This document shows positions 45,685 through 55,717 of a DNA stretch of 64,000 nt, in pieces (within the stretch, counting starts at the first letter, position 1; every line of letters begins with the position of its first letter). The DNA is from Parasulfuritortus sp036391875 (GTDB lineage Bacteria; Pseudomonadota; Gammaproteobacteria; Burkholderiales; Thiobacillaceae), in assembly GCA_036391875.1 (NCBI GenBank), contig DASVZA010000023.1:22730-86729 (forward strand). The letters run 5' to 3'. The translations under genes and the position numbers were made by a program. Under the pieces are notes generated by a model that was not told where the DNA came from, searched no databases, and saw only the letters and a program-made list of their open reading frames with translations.

Positions 45685-46491
45685 ATGCGTACGGCACTCA
45701 TTACGGCAGCATTGCTGTCCCTGGCAACGTTTACAACCGCCTGGGCGGAGAACCTGCCCAGCATCCAGCAGGTCTATGCCGCGGCCAAGTCGGGCCGGCT
45801 CGACCAGGCGCGTTCCATGGTCGACACGGTGCTGGCCGCCAAGCCGAACAGTTCCAAGGCCCACTTCGTGAAAGCGGAGATTTGCGCCAGCCAGTCCGAT
45901 CTCGGTTGCGTCCGCAGCCAGTTGGCGACGGCCAAGCGCATCGATCCGGGCTTGGGGTTCGCCAATCCGGCTGCCGTCGCCAAGCTGGAAAAAATCGCCA
46001 GTGGCGGAAGCAACGCGCAACCAGCCAAGCAGGCTGGCCATGCCGGTTTTCCCTGGGGCTGGCTTCTGATCGGCCTGGGTATCGTCGCCTTGCTCTGGTG
46101 GATCGTTTCCATCGCCAACCGGCGCGGCAGCCGGAACGTCTATCCCGCCTATGAGGGCGGCCCCCTGTCGCCGACCGTGCCCGGTCCCGGCATGAGCGGC
46201 ATGTCGCCCGGTTACGGCACGCCCATGCAAGGCGGCGGTCTGGGGTCCACGCTCGGCCGGGGCCTGGCGACCGGCGCGGCCATCGGCGCCGGCATGGTGG
46301 CGGGCGAAGCCCTGGCCGACAGTCTGTTCCATCGCAACGGCCAAGGTACGGCGCCGGCATGGGACCCTGCTGGCACTGGTGCCGCACCGGACATGACGCC
46401 CGACCTGGGCGGGGCGGATTTCGGCATCGGCGGCGACAGCTGGGACAACTCCGGCGATCTCGATTCCCTGGGCCAAGGAGGCGACTGGTAA
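45685..46491 (+). CDS. Secreted TPR-like protein with a membrane helix and Gly-rich tail
   Basis: A 268-residue protein not assigned to a named family. Signal peptide MRTALITAALLSLATFTTAWA; a TPR-like helical region about 25-110 (VYAAAKSGRLDQARSMVDTV, AHFVKAEICASQSDLGCVRS); one membrane helix (WGWLLIGLGIVALLWWIVSI, about 130-150); then a Gly/Pro-rich region with a small glycine zipper (LATGAAIGAGMVAGEALAD) and an acidic tail (LGGADFGIGGDSWDN). The shared zipper feature with the divergent lipoprotein suggests a joint envelope role, but this is inference. Confidence 0.75.
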   Translation: MRTALITAALLSLATFTTAWAENLPSIQQVYAAAKSGRLDQARSMVDTVLAAKPNSSKAHFVKAEICASQSDLGCVRSQLATAKRIDPGLGFANPAAVAKLEKIASGGSNAQPAKQAGHAGFPWGWLLIGLGIVALLWWIVSIANRRGSRNVYPAYEGGPLSPTVPGPGMSGMSPGYGTPMQGGGLGSTLGRGLATGAAIGAGMVAGEALADSLFHRNGQGTAPAWDPAGTGAAPDMTPDLGGADFGIGGDSWDNSGDLDSLGQGGDW

Positions 46492-46541
46492 GGAGCGATG
46501 ATAGTCGGCGGCGCCCGCCGGCCAGACTGAAAATATGCGGT

Positions 46542-46568
46542 GTCCGGGGCCTAAACTTCGCCCCGGAC
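46542..46568. terminator. GC-rich hairpin between the TPR gene and the efflux operon
   Basis: GTCCGGGGC (46542-46550) and GCCCCGGAC (46560-46568) are perfectly complementary around a 9-base loop, about 50 bases after the upstream stop. No T-tract follows. It may end the TPR gene transcript, or be a regulatory leader of the efflux operon, which starts 55 bases further on. Confidence 0.5.
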
Positions 46569-46622
46569 TGGCGCGCTTGGCCTATCATCCGCGGTAAGGT
46601 ACGAGTGCTCCAGCCACCATAA

Positions 46623-47969
46623 ATGAAAACACGATGTCTGTTCGCGCTGCTGGCGATGCTCGCCGGCAGCCCGGTTTTTGCGAATAACGAAACTGCCGGC
46701 ATGCCTGGCCAGCCCGGTTGCGGCAGGCCCGACCTGTCTGTTCCGCTGACCTTGGCGGATGCCATCCAGCAGGCTTTCTGCAGCAATCCACAAACCCGCC
46801 AGTGGTGGGCGACGGTCAGCAGCCAGCGAGCCCAGTTGCGCCAAGCCTATGCCGCCTATTGGCCACAGTTGAGCGCCCAATACCAGGCCGACAAGAACTG
46901 GAGCCAGGCCGGCGGGATCAGCAGCGAAACATCGCCCCAATCGGCCACACTGTCCGCTTCCTATCTGCTCTACGACTTCGGCGGCCGCGAGGCCGCGGCC
47001 AAGCTGGCCCAGGCTCAACTGCAAGCGGCCATCGCCACCCGTGATTCCGATCTCGACCAGCTGGCCTACTCGGTTTCCCAGTCCTATCTCGACGTCCTGC
47101 TTGCCCAGGCGTCGCTTGCTGCCGCCAAGGTGTCCGAGGCCTCGGCCCTTGAGGCGCTCAACGCGGCCGAGGTCCAGTTGTCGGTCGGACGGGCGATTCC
47201 GGCCACCAAACTGCAGGCCCAGACCGCCTATTCCCAGGCCCAGCTGGTCCGGATCAAGGCCGAGGGCACGGTGATCACCAGCCGCGCCACGCTCGCCAAT
47301 CTGATGGGCATGACGCCGGGCACACAGTTCATGCTGACGCCCTGGCATGTCGCGGGCCTGGCCCGACAGAGCGAGGCGGCCGATCGATTGATGGACGCCG
47401 CCGTCGCCTCCCGTCAGGATCTGCGTGCCGCCCGGGAACAGACCAAGGCGGCCGAGGCTACGCTGCAGTCGGCCAAGGCCCAGGGCATGCCGACCCTGTC
47501 GCTCGGCGCGTCGGCAGGCCGTCAGACGGGCAGCGCGAGCTATCCGCCGACCAATACGCAGAGCATCGGCCTGACCCTGTCGGCGCCGATCTTCACCGGC
47601 TACAAGGACACCTACCGCATCCGGGCCGCGGAGGCCGGCCTGGATCTCGCCCGCGCCCAGGAGGCCGAACTGGCCAATAAGGTCAAGCTGGACGTCTGGA
47701 ACGCCTACCAGACCTTCAAGACCAACACCGAAGCGCTGAAATCGGCCCACGATGCCGTGGTGTCCGGCGAAGCCAACGCGGAAGTCATGCTGGGCCGCTT
47801 CAAGGCTGGCGTGGGCACCATGCTCGACGTGCTGTCGGCCCAGGCCAGCGCAGCCACCGCCCGCCAGCAGCAGGCCAGCGCCGAGCACGACTACCTGCTG
47901 AGCAAGTTTTCGTTGGCCCTGGCGCTCGGCCGATTGAGCGCCGGGCCTCTGCCTTCCACTGGAGAATAA
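46623..47969 (+). CDS. TolC-family outer-membrane efflux protein
   Basis: A 448-residue outer-membrane channel with signal peptide MKTRCLFALLAMLAGSPVFA. It shows the repeated TolC pattern: LTLADAIQQAFCSNPQTRQ in the first half, a long helix rich in Ala/Gln (AKLAQAQLQAAIATR, YLDVLLAQASLAAAKV) and the second half repeat (EAELANKVKLDVWNAYQTF, LDVLSAQASAATARQQQA). It is the first of four genes for a MacAB-TolC-like tripartite pump, and its stop is one base before the GTG start of the adaptor. Confidence 0.93.
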   Translation: MKTRCLFALLAMLAGSPVFANNETAGMPGQPGCGRPDLSVPLTLADAIQQAFCSNPQTRQWWATVSSQRAQLRQAYAAYWPQLSAQYQADKNWSQAGGISSETSPQSATLSASYLLYDFGGREAAAKLAQAQLQAAIATRDSDLDQLAYSVSQSYLDVLLAQASLAAAKVSEASALEALNAAEVQLSVGRAIPATKLQAQTAYSQAQLVRIKAEGTVITSRATLANLMGMTPGTQFMLTPWHVAGLARQSEAADRLMDAAVASRQDLRAAREQTKAAEATLQSAKAQGMPTLSLGASAGRQTGSASYPPTNTQSIGLTLSAPIFTGYKDTYRIRAAEAGLDLARAQEAELANKVKLDVWNAYQTFKTNTEALKSAHDAVVSGEANAEVMLGRFKAGVGTMLDVLSAQASAATARQQQASAEHDYLLSKFSLALALGRLSAGPLPSTGE

Positions 47970-47970
47970 A

Positions 47971-49148
47971 GTGGCGATTCCCTACAAGAAAACAGCCGCC
48001 GCCGTCGTCTCGCTGGCCCTGATCGCCGGCCTGGCCTATTACTACTTCAAGCCCAGGCCGCTGAGTCCCGCCGATCGCTACGTCACCGTCACCGCCCAGC
48101 GCGGCGACATCGTCCAGGAGGTGTCGGCCAATGGCACCCTCAACCCGATCACCCTGGTCAGCGTGGGCACCCAGGTGTCGGGCATCGTCAAGCACATCTA
48201 TGTCGACTTCAACTCCAAGGTCAAGCAAGGCGATGTCCTGGCGACCCTCGATCCCTCCCTTCTGGAGGCCCAGGCGGCGCAGAGCCGGGCCGGCGTCGCC
48301 AATGCCCAGTCGGCCTACGACCTTGCCAAGGCCAACACCACCCGCACCCGTGTCCTCTATGCCAAGTCCTATGTCGCCAAACAGGACCTGGATCAGGCCG
48401 TTCAGGCCGAGCAGGCGGCCGCCGCCGCGCTCAAGCAGGCCCAGGCCCTGGCACGGAAGGATCAGACCAATCTCGGCTACGCCGTCATCCGCTCGCCGAT
48501 CTCGGGCGTGGTCGTGGCGCGCGATATCGACGAGGGCCAGACCGTGGCCGCCAGCTTCCAGACGCCGGAGCTGTTCAAGATCGCCCAGGACCTGTCCAAG
48601 ATGCGGATCTACGCCAGCGTGGCCGAGGCAGACGTCGGCGGTATCAAGAACGGCCAGACTGCGCATTTCACAGTCGACGCCTATCCTGGCCGGACCTACA
48701 CCGGCGCTGTGAGCCAGATCCGGCTCAACCCGACCACGGTCCAGAACGTGGTGACCTACACCGTGGTGATCGATGCGGCCAACCCCGGCGAACTGCTGCC
48801 AGGCATGACGGCCTACGTCTACATCCGCACCGCCGAGAAAAAGGATGCACTCAAGGTGCCCAACGCGGCATTGCGCTTCAAGCCGGCCAACCTGTCGCTG
48901 TTGAAGGCCGGGCCGCGCGCCAGCCTGCCGGCCGGTGCCATGGCCGGGACCGTCTACAAGCTCGGCAGCCAGGGCCTGATCCCGGTGCCGGTGACGCTGG
49001 GCATGACCGACGGCAAGTTCACCGAGATCACCTCCGGCAATCTGACCACGGAAGACCGGCTGGTCACCGAGGACAAGACGCCGGACGCCAAGACCGGACC
49101 GAGCGGCGGCTCCCCCTTGATCGGCCCGCCCAGACACAACGCCAAGAA

Positions 49149-49152
<4 letters not shown>
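47971..49152 (+). CDS. MacA-like periplasmic adaptor (membrane fusion protein)
   Basis: Links the inner-membrane ABC transporter to the TolC channel. The 393-residue protein has an N-terminal membrane anchor (AAAVVSLALIAGLAYYYF), a lipoyl half-motif (VSVGTQVSGIVKHIYVDFNS), an alpha-hairpin (SRAGVANAQSAYDLAKANT), the returning lipoyl half (VIRSPISGVVVARDIDEGQ) and beta-barrel segments. This order matches MacA. The start is GTG 47971 with GGAGAA about 5 bases upstream, and the end overlaps the ATPase gene by four bases. Confidence 0.93.
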
Positions 49153-49867
<715 letters not shown>

Positions 49868-49871
<4 letters not shown>

Positions 49872-51094
49872 CGCTCTGGCTGGCCATGTTGAACGAGGCC
49901 CTGCAGGCCATGGCCGCGAACAAGCTGCGCACCTTCCTCACCGCGCTGGGCATCATCATCGGCGTCGGCGCCGTGGTGTTGATGGTGGCGCTCGGACAGG
50001 GCACCCAGGCGGCCGTGACCAAGTCGATCTCGGCCCTCGGCTCGAACCTGCTCATCGTCCGTTCCGGCTCGCCCCAGCAGGGCGGCTTCCGCTCCGGCGC
50101 CGGCGGCCTGCCGACCCTGACCACACGCGACGCTCAGGCGCTGCAGGACCTGACCAGCCTCAAGGCCGTGGCGCCGGTGGTGCAGCAGGGCGTGCAGGCG
50201 GTGTACGGTCCGAACAACTGGGGCACCCAGGTCGTCGGCTCGACCGATGCCTACCTGGAGATCCGCGACTGGTCCCTGCAGAGCGGGCGCATGTTCACGG
50301 ATACGGAAATGAATTCCGGCATGCGGGTCGCCATCCTGGGCCAGACCGTGGCGGAACAACTGTTCGGCAATGCCGATCCGCTCGACCAGTCCGTCCGCAT
50401 CCAGAAATCGCCCTACCAGGTCATCGGGGTACTGGCCCAGAAGGGACAGTCGATGGATGGCCGCGACCAGGACGACGTCATCCTGGTGCCGCTGGTGACG
50501 GCCCAGCGGCAACTGGTCGGCTCCCAGTTCCAGGGCACCGTGGCGGTCATCATGGCCCAGGCCAAGTCGACCCAGCTGCTGTCCAGCGGCGAGGACCAGA
50601 TCACCGAGCTGCTGCATCAGCGGCACCGCATCCCCGAAGGTGCGGATAACGACTTCAGCGTCACCAACATGGCCTCGATCGCCAACACCATGGCCCAGGT
50701 GACCGGCATGCTGTCCATCCTGCTCGGCTCGATCGCCGGCATCTCGCTGTTCGTCGGCGGCATCGGCATCATGAACATCATGATGGTCTCGGTCACCGAG
50801 CGCACCCGCGAGATCGGCATCCGCATGGCCATTGGCGCGTCGCGCAAGACCGTCCTGCTGCAGTTCCTGCTCGAAGCGGTGATCATCACCACCACTGGCG
50901 GCCTGATCGGCATCCTGATCGGCATCGGCCTGGCGCTGGGTGTGCAGCGCTTTGCCGGTATCGCGGTGGCGATCACCCCGCAGCCCATCCTGCTGGCGTT
51001 CGGCGTCTCGACCCTGGTGGGACTGTTCTTCGGTCTATATCCGGCACGCAAGGCGTCTAGGCTGAAGCCGATCGAGGCGCTTAGGTACCAGTAA
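49868..51094 (+). CDS. MacB-type ABC transporter permease (FtsX domain)
   Basis: A 408-residue inner-membrane protein of the FtsX/MacB mechanotransmission type. One N-terminal helix (LRTFLTALGIIIGVGAVVLM), a large periplasmic domain about 50-285, then three C-terminal helices (MLSILLGSIAGISLFVGGIG, LEAVIITTTGGLIGILIGIG and ILLAFGVSTLVGLFFGLYP). The conserved GIGIMNIMMVSVTERTREIG loop is present. It completes the TolC-MacA-ATPase-permease operon, which likely exports a lipid-like, peptide or macrolide-type substrate; the cargo is unknown. Confidence 0.94.
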
Positions 51095-51604
51095 CCCCTC
51101 TGTGTTCTCGGGTCGGGTGCTCTGAAACCGGTAACCCATCAAAGTCCATTTGTGCTTCAAGATCGGAGATAGCCGCTGCGATCTCCCAACGCCTCGAATC
51201 CGGTCAGGTATACCCCTCAGGCGAACGTGAAGAAACGTCGGGGTTTCGAATCCGGTTGATTATTTCCCTCTGATATTCGCCAATCAGGATAACGCTCTGT
51301 TATCGACTTCGATCGCCTCTGGTGGGGGGGGGTAATCCGGGTGGATGTAAATATATGTAAATTGAATGTTATGGTCGGAACGATTCGTTTCGCTGCCGAT
51401 CACAAGCTACGTGCCGCTCGAACCATGGTCGATTGCCAATCGTTGATGGATCGGTGATTAAAATATAAGGCGTATTTCATATTGATGTGCATGGCAATTA
51501 CGTCATTCCAGGGTCTGGGTTGTCTTGTTGTTCGCCAGGGAAAGAGCGGTCGGTATATTAAAGAGGTGTTTTGGAAGTGGGTTTGGCTGCTCGAAGAGGC
51601 TTGA
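51095..51604. other. 510-base intergenic stretch at a composition boundary
   Basis: No gene recognised on either strand. GC falls noticeably from left to right. Degenerate copies of a short motif occur: GAAACCGGT at 51124, GAATCCGGT at 51197 and GAATCCGGT at 51249, each followed within 20 bases by a CCC-rich stretch. A homopolymer of G lies near 51325. No IS end, tRNA or terminator could be defended. It marks the left edge of the polysaccharide locus. Confidence 0.5.
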
Positions 51605-52228
51605 ATGCTGATTTCAAAAAAATTGAATTTAATATTCGTTCACATTTATAAAAACGCTGGAACAAGCATTACAAGGGCGCTCCTGCCTTTGACGGTTAAC
51701 CGTGGTATGTGGTTAACCTATCGTTTATCAAGGCGGATTGGCGTGAAACTCAACTCGGATCCGATGCCGTTTTCGGTGCATATTAAAGCAAATGAAATAA
51801 TTGATCTTATCGGCTGCGACGAATATGAAAAATATTTTTCGTTCGCTATCGTAAGGAATCCCTGGGATTGGCAGGTTTCTCTATATAACTATATGTTAAA
51901 GAACGTTTCTCATCCACAGTATGTTCTGGTTAAAAAAATGGGGACTTTTGATAATTATATTAAATGGCGTTGCAAAGAAGAGATTCGGCTTCAGAAGGAT
52001 TTTGTCTATTCGGAAGATGGACGGTTGCTCGTGAATTATGTCGGTAGGTACGAAAATCTTGAAACGGATTTCGCTTACGTATGTTCCCATACCGGCGTTT
52101 CGGTATCGCTGCCTAGGCTTAATGTTTCAAACAACCGACCTTATCGTCAATTTTATACGGATGAAACTGTCGAGCTGGTGAGAAACGCATTTTCTTCTGA
52201 TATCTCGACGTTCGGGTATGACTTCTGA
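51605..52228 (+). CDS. Sulfotransferase-family protein
   Basis: A 207-residue sulfotransferase-like protein, predicted to move a sulfuryl group from PAPS to a carbohydrate. The 5'-phosphosulfate loop is FVHIYKNAGTSITRALL and the 3'-phosphate site is FAIVRNPWDWQVSLYNYM. The rest matches the sulfotransferase fold 2 group often found in capsule and O-antigen loci. A ribosome site (GAAGAGG) lies 5 bases upstream. The gene is markedly AT-rich compared with the efflux genes before it, so it was probably acquired. It stands alone, with 510 and 253 bases of non-coding sequence on either side. Confidence 0.88.
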   Translation: MLISKKLNLIFVHIYKNAGTSITRALLPLTVNRGMWLTYRLSRRIGVKLNSDPMPFSVHIKANEIIDLIGCDEYEKYFSFAIVRNPWDWQVSLYNYMLKNVSHPQYVLVKKMGTFDNYIKWRCKEEIRLQKDFVYSEDGRLLVNYVGRYENLETDFAYVCSHTGVSVSLPRLNVSNNRPYRQFYTDETVELVRNAFSSDISTFGYDF

Positions 52229-52451
52229 TAGACGAGGGCGGCAAAAACAGAGTCGGGCGTGTCGGCAGGAAGAGAGGCTTATGCTCGGCCACAGCCAGCG
52301 TGTCCTGACCAGGGCGCCCGCGGCCTAGGGATTTGTTCCGTGCTCCCTGGCCTCGCTCGTTGTTTGCGCGTGCGGGCGGTAAAGAATCTTGCGATTTTGC
52401 CCTGATAAGTATCTTTCCCTTTCCTCCTGGGAGTGAGTCGGAATAGAATCT

Positions 52452-52470
52452 GCGTTCAATACGTGAACGC
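52452..52470. promoter_or_regulatory. Perfect palindrome, likely operator of the EPS regulator
   Basis: GCGTTCA (52452-52458), spacer ATACG, TGAACGC (52464-52470): a perfect 7-bp inverted repeat ending 11 bases before the TTG start of the MarR-type regulator. A TAGAAT hexamer at 52444-52449 could be the -10 box, which would put the palindrome across the transcription start. Self-regulation is inferred. Confidence 0.55.
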
Positions 52471-52481
52471 TATTCCTCCTC

Positions 52482-52817
52482 TTGAACGAAGACATCCATT
52501 ACACGCTGCTGGGGTTGGTTGAGTCCAACCCAGGGCTATCCCAGAGAGAGTTGGCCAGAAAGATGGGCGTGAGCCTGGGTAAAGCCAATTACTGTCTCAA
52601 GGCACTCGTCGCCAAGGGCTTCATCAAGCTGGAAAATTTCCGCCGCAGCGACAATAAACTGGCCTACATGTACCTGCTGACTCCGCTCGGGCTAGAGGAA
52701 AAGGGCCGTCTCACGATGGAGTTTCTGCGCATCAAGGAAGCTGAATACAAGGCGATCAAGGAAGAGATCAGCCGCCTGCGCAGGGAAGTGGAAGGGTATG
52801 CCAATGTGGCCGAGTGA
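52482..52817 (+). CDS. MarR-family EPS-associated transcriptional regulator
   Basis: A 111-residue winged-helix regulator of the type that stands at the front of exopolysaccharide gene clusters. The DNA-binding part reads LSQRELARKMGVSLGKANYC with recognition helix VSLGKANYCLKALVAKGFI, followed by the wing (LAYMYLLTPLGLEEK) and a coiled C-terminus (EYKAIKEEISRLRREVEG) for dimerisation. The start is TTG 52482, the only fit to the family N-terminus before an in-frame stop, but no Shine-Dalgarno precedes it (the bases are CCTCCTC). It is followed by gmd after 66 bases. Confidence 0.88.
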   Translation: MNEDIHYTLLGLVESNPGLSQRELARKMGVSLGKANYCLKALVAKGFIKLENFRRSDNKLAYMYLLTPLGLEEKGRLTMEFLRIKEAEYKAIKEEISRLRREVEGYANVAE

Positions 52818-52883
52818 CGGGCCGGGCGAACTGTCGGTCACCAGATTCAAAGTAATGACAATATCCATCGAACGAGACAAACA

Positions 52884-53966
52884 ATGAAAAAGGCACTTAT
52901 TACAGGTATCACTGGGCAGGATGGCGCATATCTGGCCGAGTTCTTGCTGCAAAAAGGGTATGAGGTCCACGGCATAAAGAGACGTACCTCCCTGTTCAAT
53001 ACCGATCGCATCGATCACCTGTACGAAGGGCCGGAGGTCAAGGACAGAAAATTTGTTCTGCATCACGGCGACCTGACCGATTCGTCTTCGCTGATCCGGA
53101 TCATCCAGCAGGTCCAGCCGGACGAGATCTACAATCTTGCGGCCCAGAGCCATGTCGCGGTCTCGTTCGAGGAGCCGGAATACACGGCCAACTCCGATGC
53201 ACTGGGTGCCTTGCGCATTCTCGAGGCCATCCGCATCCTGGGTCTGGAAAAGAAAACCCGCTTCTATCAGGCCTCCACATCGGAGTTGTTCGGCCTGGTG
53301 CAGGAAATCCCCCAGAAGGAAACTACGCCTTTTTACCCGCGCAGCCCCTATGCCGTGGCCAAGCTCTACGCCTACTGGATTACGGTGAATTACCGCGAAG
53401 CCTACGGCATGTATGCCTGCAACGGCATCCTGTTCAACCACGAGTCTCCGATACGGGGTGAGACGTTTGTCACCCGCAAAATCACTCGAGCCTTGTCCCG
53501 AATCAAGCTGGGTTTGCAGGAGTGTGTTTATCTCGGCAACCTGAATGCTAAGCGAGATTGGGGACATGCTCGCGACTACGTTGAGATGCAGTGGCTAATG
53601 TTGCAGCAGGACACTCCCGAGGATTTCGTTATCGCTACTGGGGTCCAGTACAGCGTACGTGACTTTGTCGATGCGGCGTCCAAGGAACTTGGCATGACGG
53701 TGCGCTGGGAAGGCGAGGGTGTGGAAGAGAAGGGCTACGACGCGAATGGCAAATGCATCGTTGCCGTCGATCCGCGCTATTTCCGTCCGACCGAAGTCGA
53801 AACTCTGTTGGGCGACCCCGGCAAGGCGAAATCGAAACTCGGCTGGGTACCCCGTACCTCGTTCGATGAACTGGTGGCCGAAATGGTTCGGGAGGATTTG
53901 AAGTCCGCCGAGCGTGATGAACTAATCAAGAAGCATGGCTTCAAGGCCATGGATTACCACGAATAA
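52884..53966 (+). CDS. gmd: GDP-mannose 4,6-dehydratase
   Basis: Converts GDP-mannose to GDP-4-keto-6-deoxymannose, the first step to GDP-L-fucose (also GDP-rhamnose and GDP-perosamine). The 360-residue short-chain dehydrogenase has the NADP loop ITGITGQDGAYLAEFLL, the catalytic YPRSPYAVAKLYAYW (Y-x3-K), the threonine in QASTSELFG and NHESPIRGETFVTRK. It is followed by fcl after three bases, so the product is GDP-L-fucose. GC is between that of the housekeeping genes and the AT-rich end. Confidence 0.97.
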   Translation: MKKALITGITGQDGAYLAEFLLQKGYEVHGIKRRTSLFNTDRIDHLYEGPEVKDRKFVLHHGDLTDSSSLIRIIQQVQPDEIYNLAAQSHVAVSFEEPEYTANSDALGALRILEAIRILGLEKKTRFYQASTSELFGLVQEIPQKETTPFYPRSPYAVAKLYAYWITVNYREAYGMYACNGILFNHESPIRGETFVTRKITRALSRIKLGLQECVYLGNLNAKRDWGHARDYVEMQWLMLQQDTPEDFVIATGVQYSVRDFVDAASKELGMTVRWEGEGVEEKGYDANGKCIVAVDPRYFRPTEVETLLGDPGKAKSKLGWVPRTSFDELVAEMVREDLKSAERDELIKKHGFKAMDYHE

Positions 53967-53969
53967 GTC

Positions 53970-54947
53970 ATGGACAAGAACGCGAAAATTTACATCGCTG
54001 GTCACCGTGGGCTGGTTGGATCGGCACTGATCCGGAATCTCTCGGCGCGTGGCTACACGAATCTGTTGACCAGGCACCATGCTGAACTGGATCTGTCCAA
54101 CGAAGCGGCAGTCGAATGCTTCTTCGCGGAGGAGAAACCGGACTACGTTGTCCTGGCTGCAGCCAAGGTCGGCGGCATCCACGCCAACAACACCTTTCCG
54201 GCGGAATTTATCCGCGACAATTTGGCGATCCAAACAAACGTCATTCACGCGGCCTACAAGCACAATGTCAAAAGGTTGTTGTTCCTCGGTTCGAGCTGTA
54301 TCTATCCGCGTGATTGTCCTCAACCGATCAAGGAAGAATATCTTCTAACGGGGCCGCTTGAACCGACCAATAGGCCGTATGCCGTGGCCAAGATCGCAGG
54401 TATCGAAACCTGCTGGAGCTATAACCGGCAATACGGTACCCAGTTCCTCGCAGTGATGCCGACCAACCTGTACGGCCCGGGTGACAATTACCACCCCCAG
54501 AATTCCCATGTACTGCCGGCGCTGATCAGGCGTTTTCACGAGGCCAAGATGAGTAACGCGCCCGCCGTCACGGTGTGGGGCACGGGGACGCCGAGGAGGG
54601 AGTTCCTGTACAGCGACGATATGGCAGATGCCTGTCTCCATCTGATTACCCTGGATGATGAGAAATTTATCCCCTTGTTGGGACAGGATCGGAATGACGG
54701 CATCCCGCCATTGGTCAATATCGGTGTCGGCGAGGATATGACCATCAGGGAATTGGCGGAGACCATAGCCGACGTGGTTGGCTACAAGGGTGAAATCAGT
54801 TTTGACACGACCAAACCGGACGGCACGCCGCGCAAGTTGCTCGATGTGTCCTACATGAGAAGCATGGGTTGGTGTGCGAAAACCTCGTTGCGGGATGGCC
54901 TTGCTCTCGCCTACGCTGATTTCGAACGAGAAGGAAACGAGAGATGA
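53970..54947 (+). CDS. fcl: GDP-L-fucose synthase
   Basis: Epimerises and reduces GDP-4-keto-6-deoxymannose to GDP-L-fucose. The 325-residue protein has YIAGHRGLVGSALIRNL, FLGSSCIYPRDCPQPIKEE, the catalytic RPYAVAKIAGIE (Y-x3-K) and PTNLYGPGDNYHP. All are typical of WcaG/Fcl. It overlaps rfbF by four bases (ATGA). Confidence 0.97.
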   Translation: MDKNAKIYIAGHRGLVGSALIRNLSARGYTNLLTRHHAELDLSNEAAVECFFAEEKPDYVVLAAAKVGGIHANNTFPAEFIRDNLAIQTNVIHAAYKHNVKRLLFLGSSCIYPRDCPQPIKEEYLLTGPLEPTNRPYAVAKIAGIETCWSYNRQYGTQFLAVMPTNLYGPGDNYHPQNSHVLPALIRRFHEAKMSNAPAVTVWGTGTPRREFLYSDDMADACLHLITLDDEKFIPLLGQDRNDGIPPLVNIGVGEDMTIRELAETIADVVGYKGEISFDTTKPDGTPRKLLDVSYMRSMGWCAKTSLRDGLALAYADFEREGNER

Positions 54948-55717
54948 AAGCGGTCATCCTTGCCGGTGGACTCGGGACCCGCATATCCGAGGAAACCCAT
55001 CTCAAGCCCAAGCCCATGATTGAGGTCGGCGGTCGGCCGATCTTGTGGCACATCATGAAAATTTACTCTGCACACGGTATCCACGATTTCGTGATTTGCT
55101 GTGGCTACAAGGGCTATCTGATCAAGGAATATTTCGCCAACTATTTTCTGCACATGTCGGATGTGACCTTCGACATGGTGAACAACAGGATGGAAGTACA
55201 TCAGCGCTATGCCGAGCCGTGGAAAGTGACCTTGGTGGATACCGGCGAGGATACGATGACCGGTGGTCGATTGAAGCGAGTTGCTGACTACGTCAAGGAC
55301 GAAGAGGCGTTTTGCTTTACCTACGGGGATGGGGTGGGTGACGTAGACATCACCGCGCTGATTGCCTTCCACCAAGCGCAGAAGGTCAAGGCGACCCTGA
55401 CTGCGGCGACCCCACCTGGCCGTTTTGGTGCTTTGGATATGGATGGCCACAAGGTCGCAAGTTTCAGGGAAAAGCCCAAAGGCGATGGCGCCATGATCAA
55501 CGGCGGATTCTTCGTCCTGTCTCCGGAAGTCATCGACTATATCGAGGGCGATAAGACCATTTGGGAACGCGACCCCATGGAGCGTCTGGCGGAGGAAGGC
55601 GAATTGGCCGCCTTTGCCCACTCCGGCTTTTGGCAGCCGATGGACACCTTGCGGGATAAGTTGCAGTTGGAAGAGTTGTGGCAAACCGGCCATGCACCAT
55701 GGAAGGTTTGGCCATGA
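54944..55717 (+). CDS. rfbF: Glucose-1-phosphate cytidylyltransferase
   Basis: Makes CDP-glucose from CTP and glucose 1-phosphate, the entry to CDP-3,6-dideoxyhexoses. The 257-residue nucleotidyltransferase has LAGGLGTRISEETHLKPKPM and EVGGRPILWHIMKIYSAHG, TYGDGVGDVDI and the C-terminal GFWQPMDTLRDKLQLEELW. It overlaps both fcl and rfbG by four bases. The glucose 1-phosphate can come from the pgm product earlier in the window. Confidence 0.96.
   Translation: MKAVILAGGLGTRISEETHLKPKPMIEVGGRPILWHIMKIYSAHGIHDFVICCGYKGYLIKEYFANYFLHMSDVTFDMVNNRMEVHQRYAEPWKVTLVDTGEDTMTGGRLKRVADYVKDEEAFCFTYGDGVGDVDITALIAFHQAQKVKATLTAATPPGRFGALDMDGHKVASFREKPKGDGAMINGGFFVLSPEVIDYIEGDKTIWERDPMERLAEEGELAAFAHSGFWQPMDTLRDKLQLEELWQTGHAPWKVWP

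Noticed and set aside
51095..51604. Possible insertion-sequence remnant
   Set aside because: No transposase fragment, no clear terminal inverted repeat and no target duplication could be found by eye.
52355..52375. Possible sigma-54 promoter before the EPS regulator
   Set aside because: A TGG element is present but the GC at the required 10-base spacing is missing.
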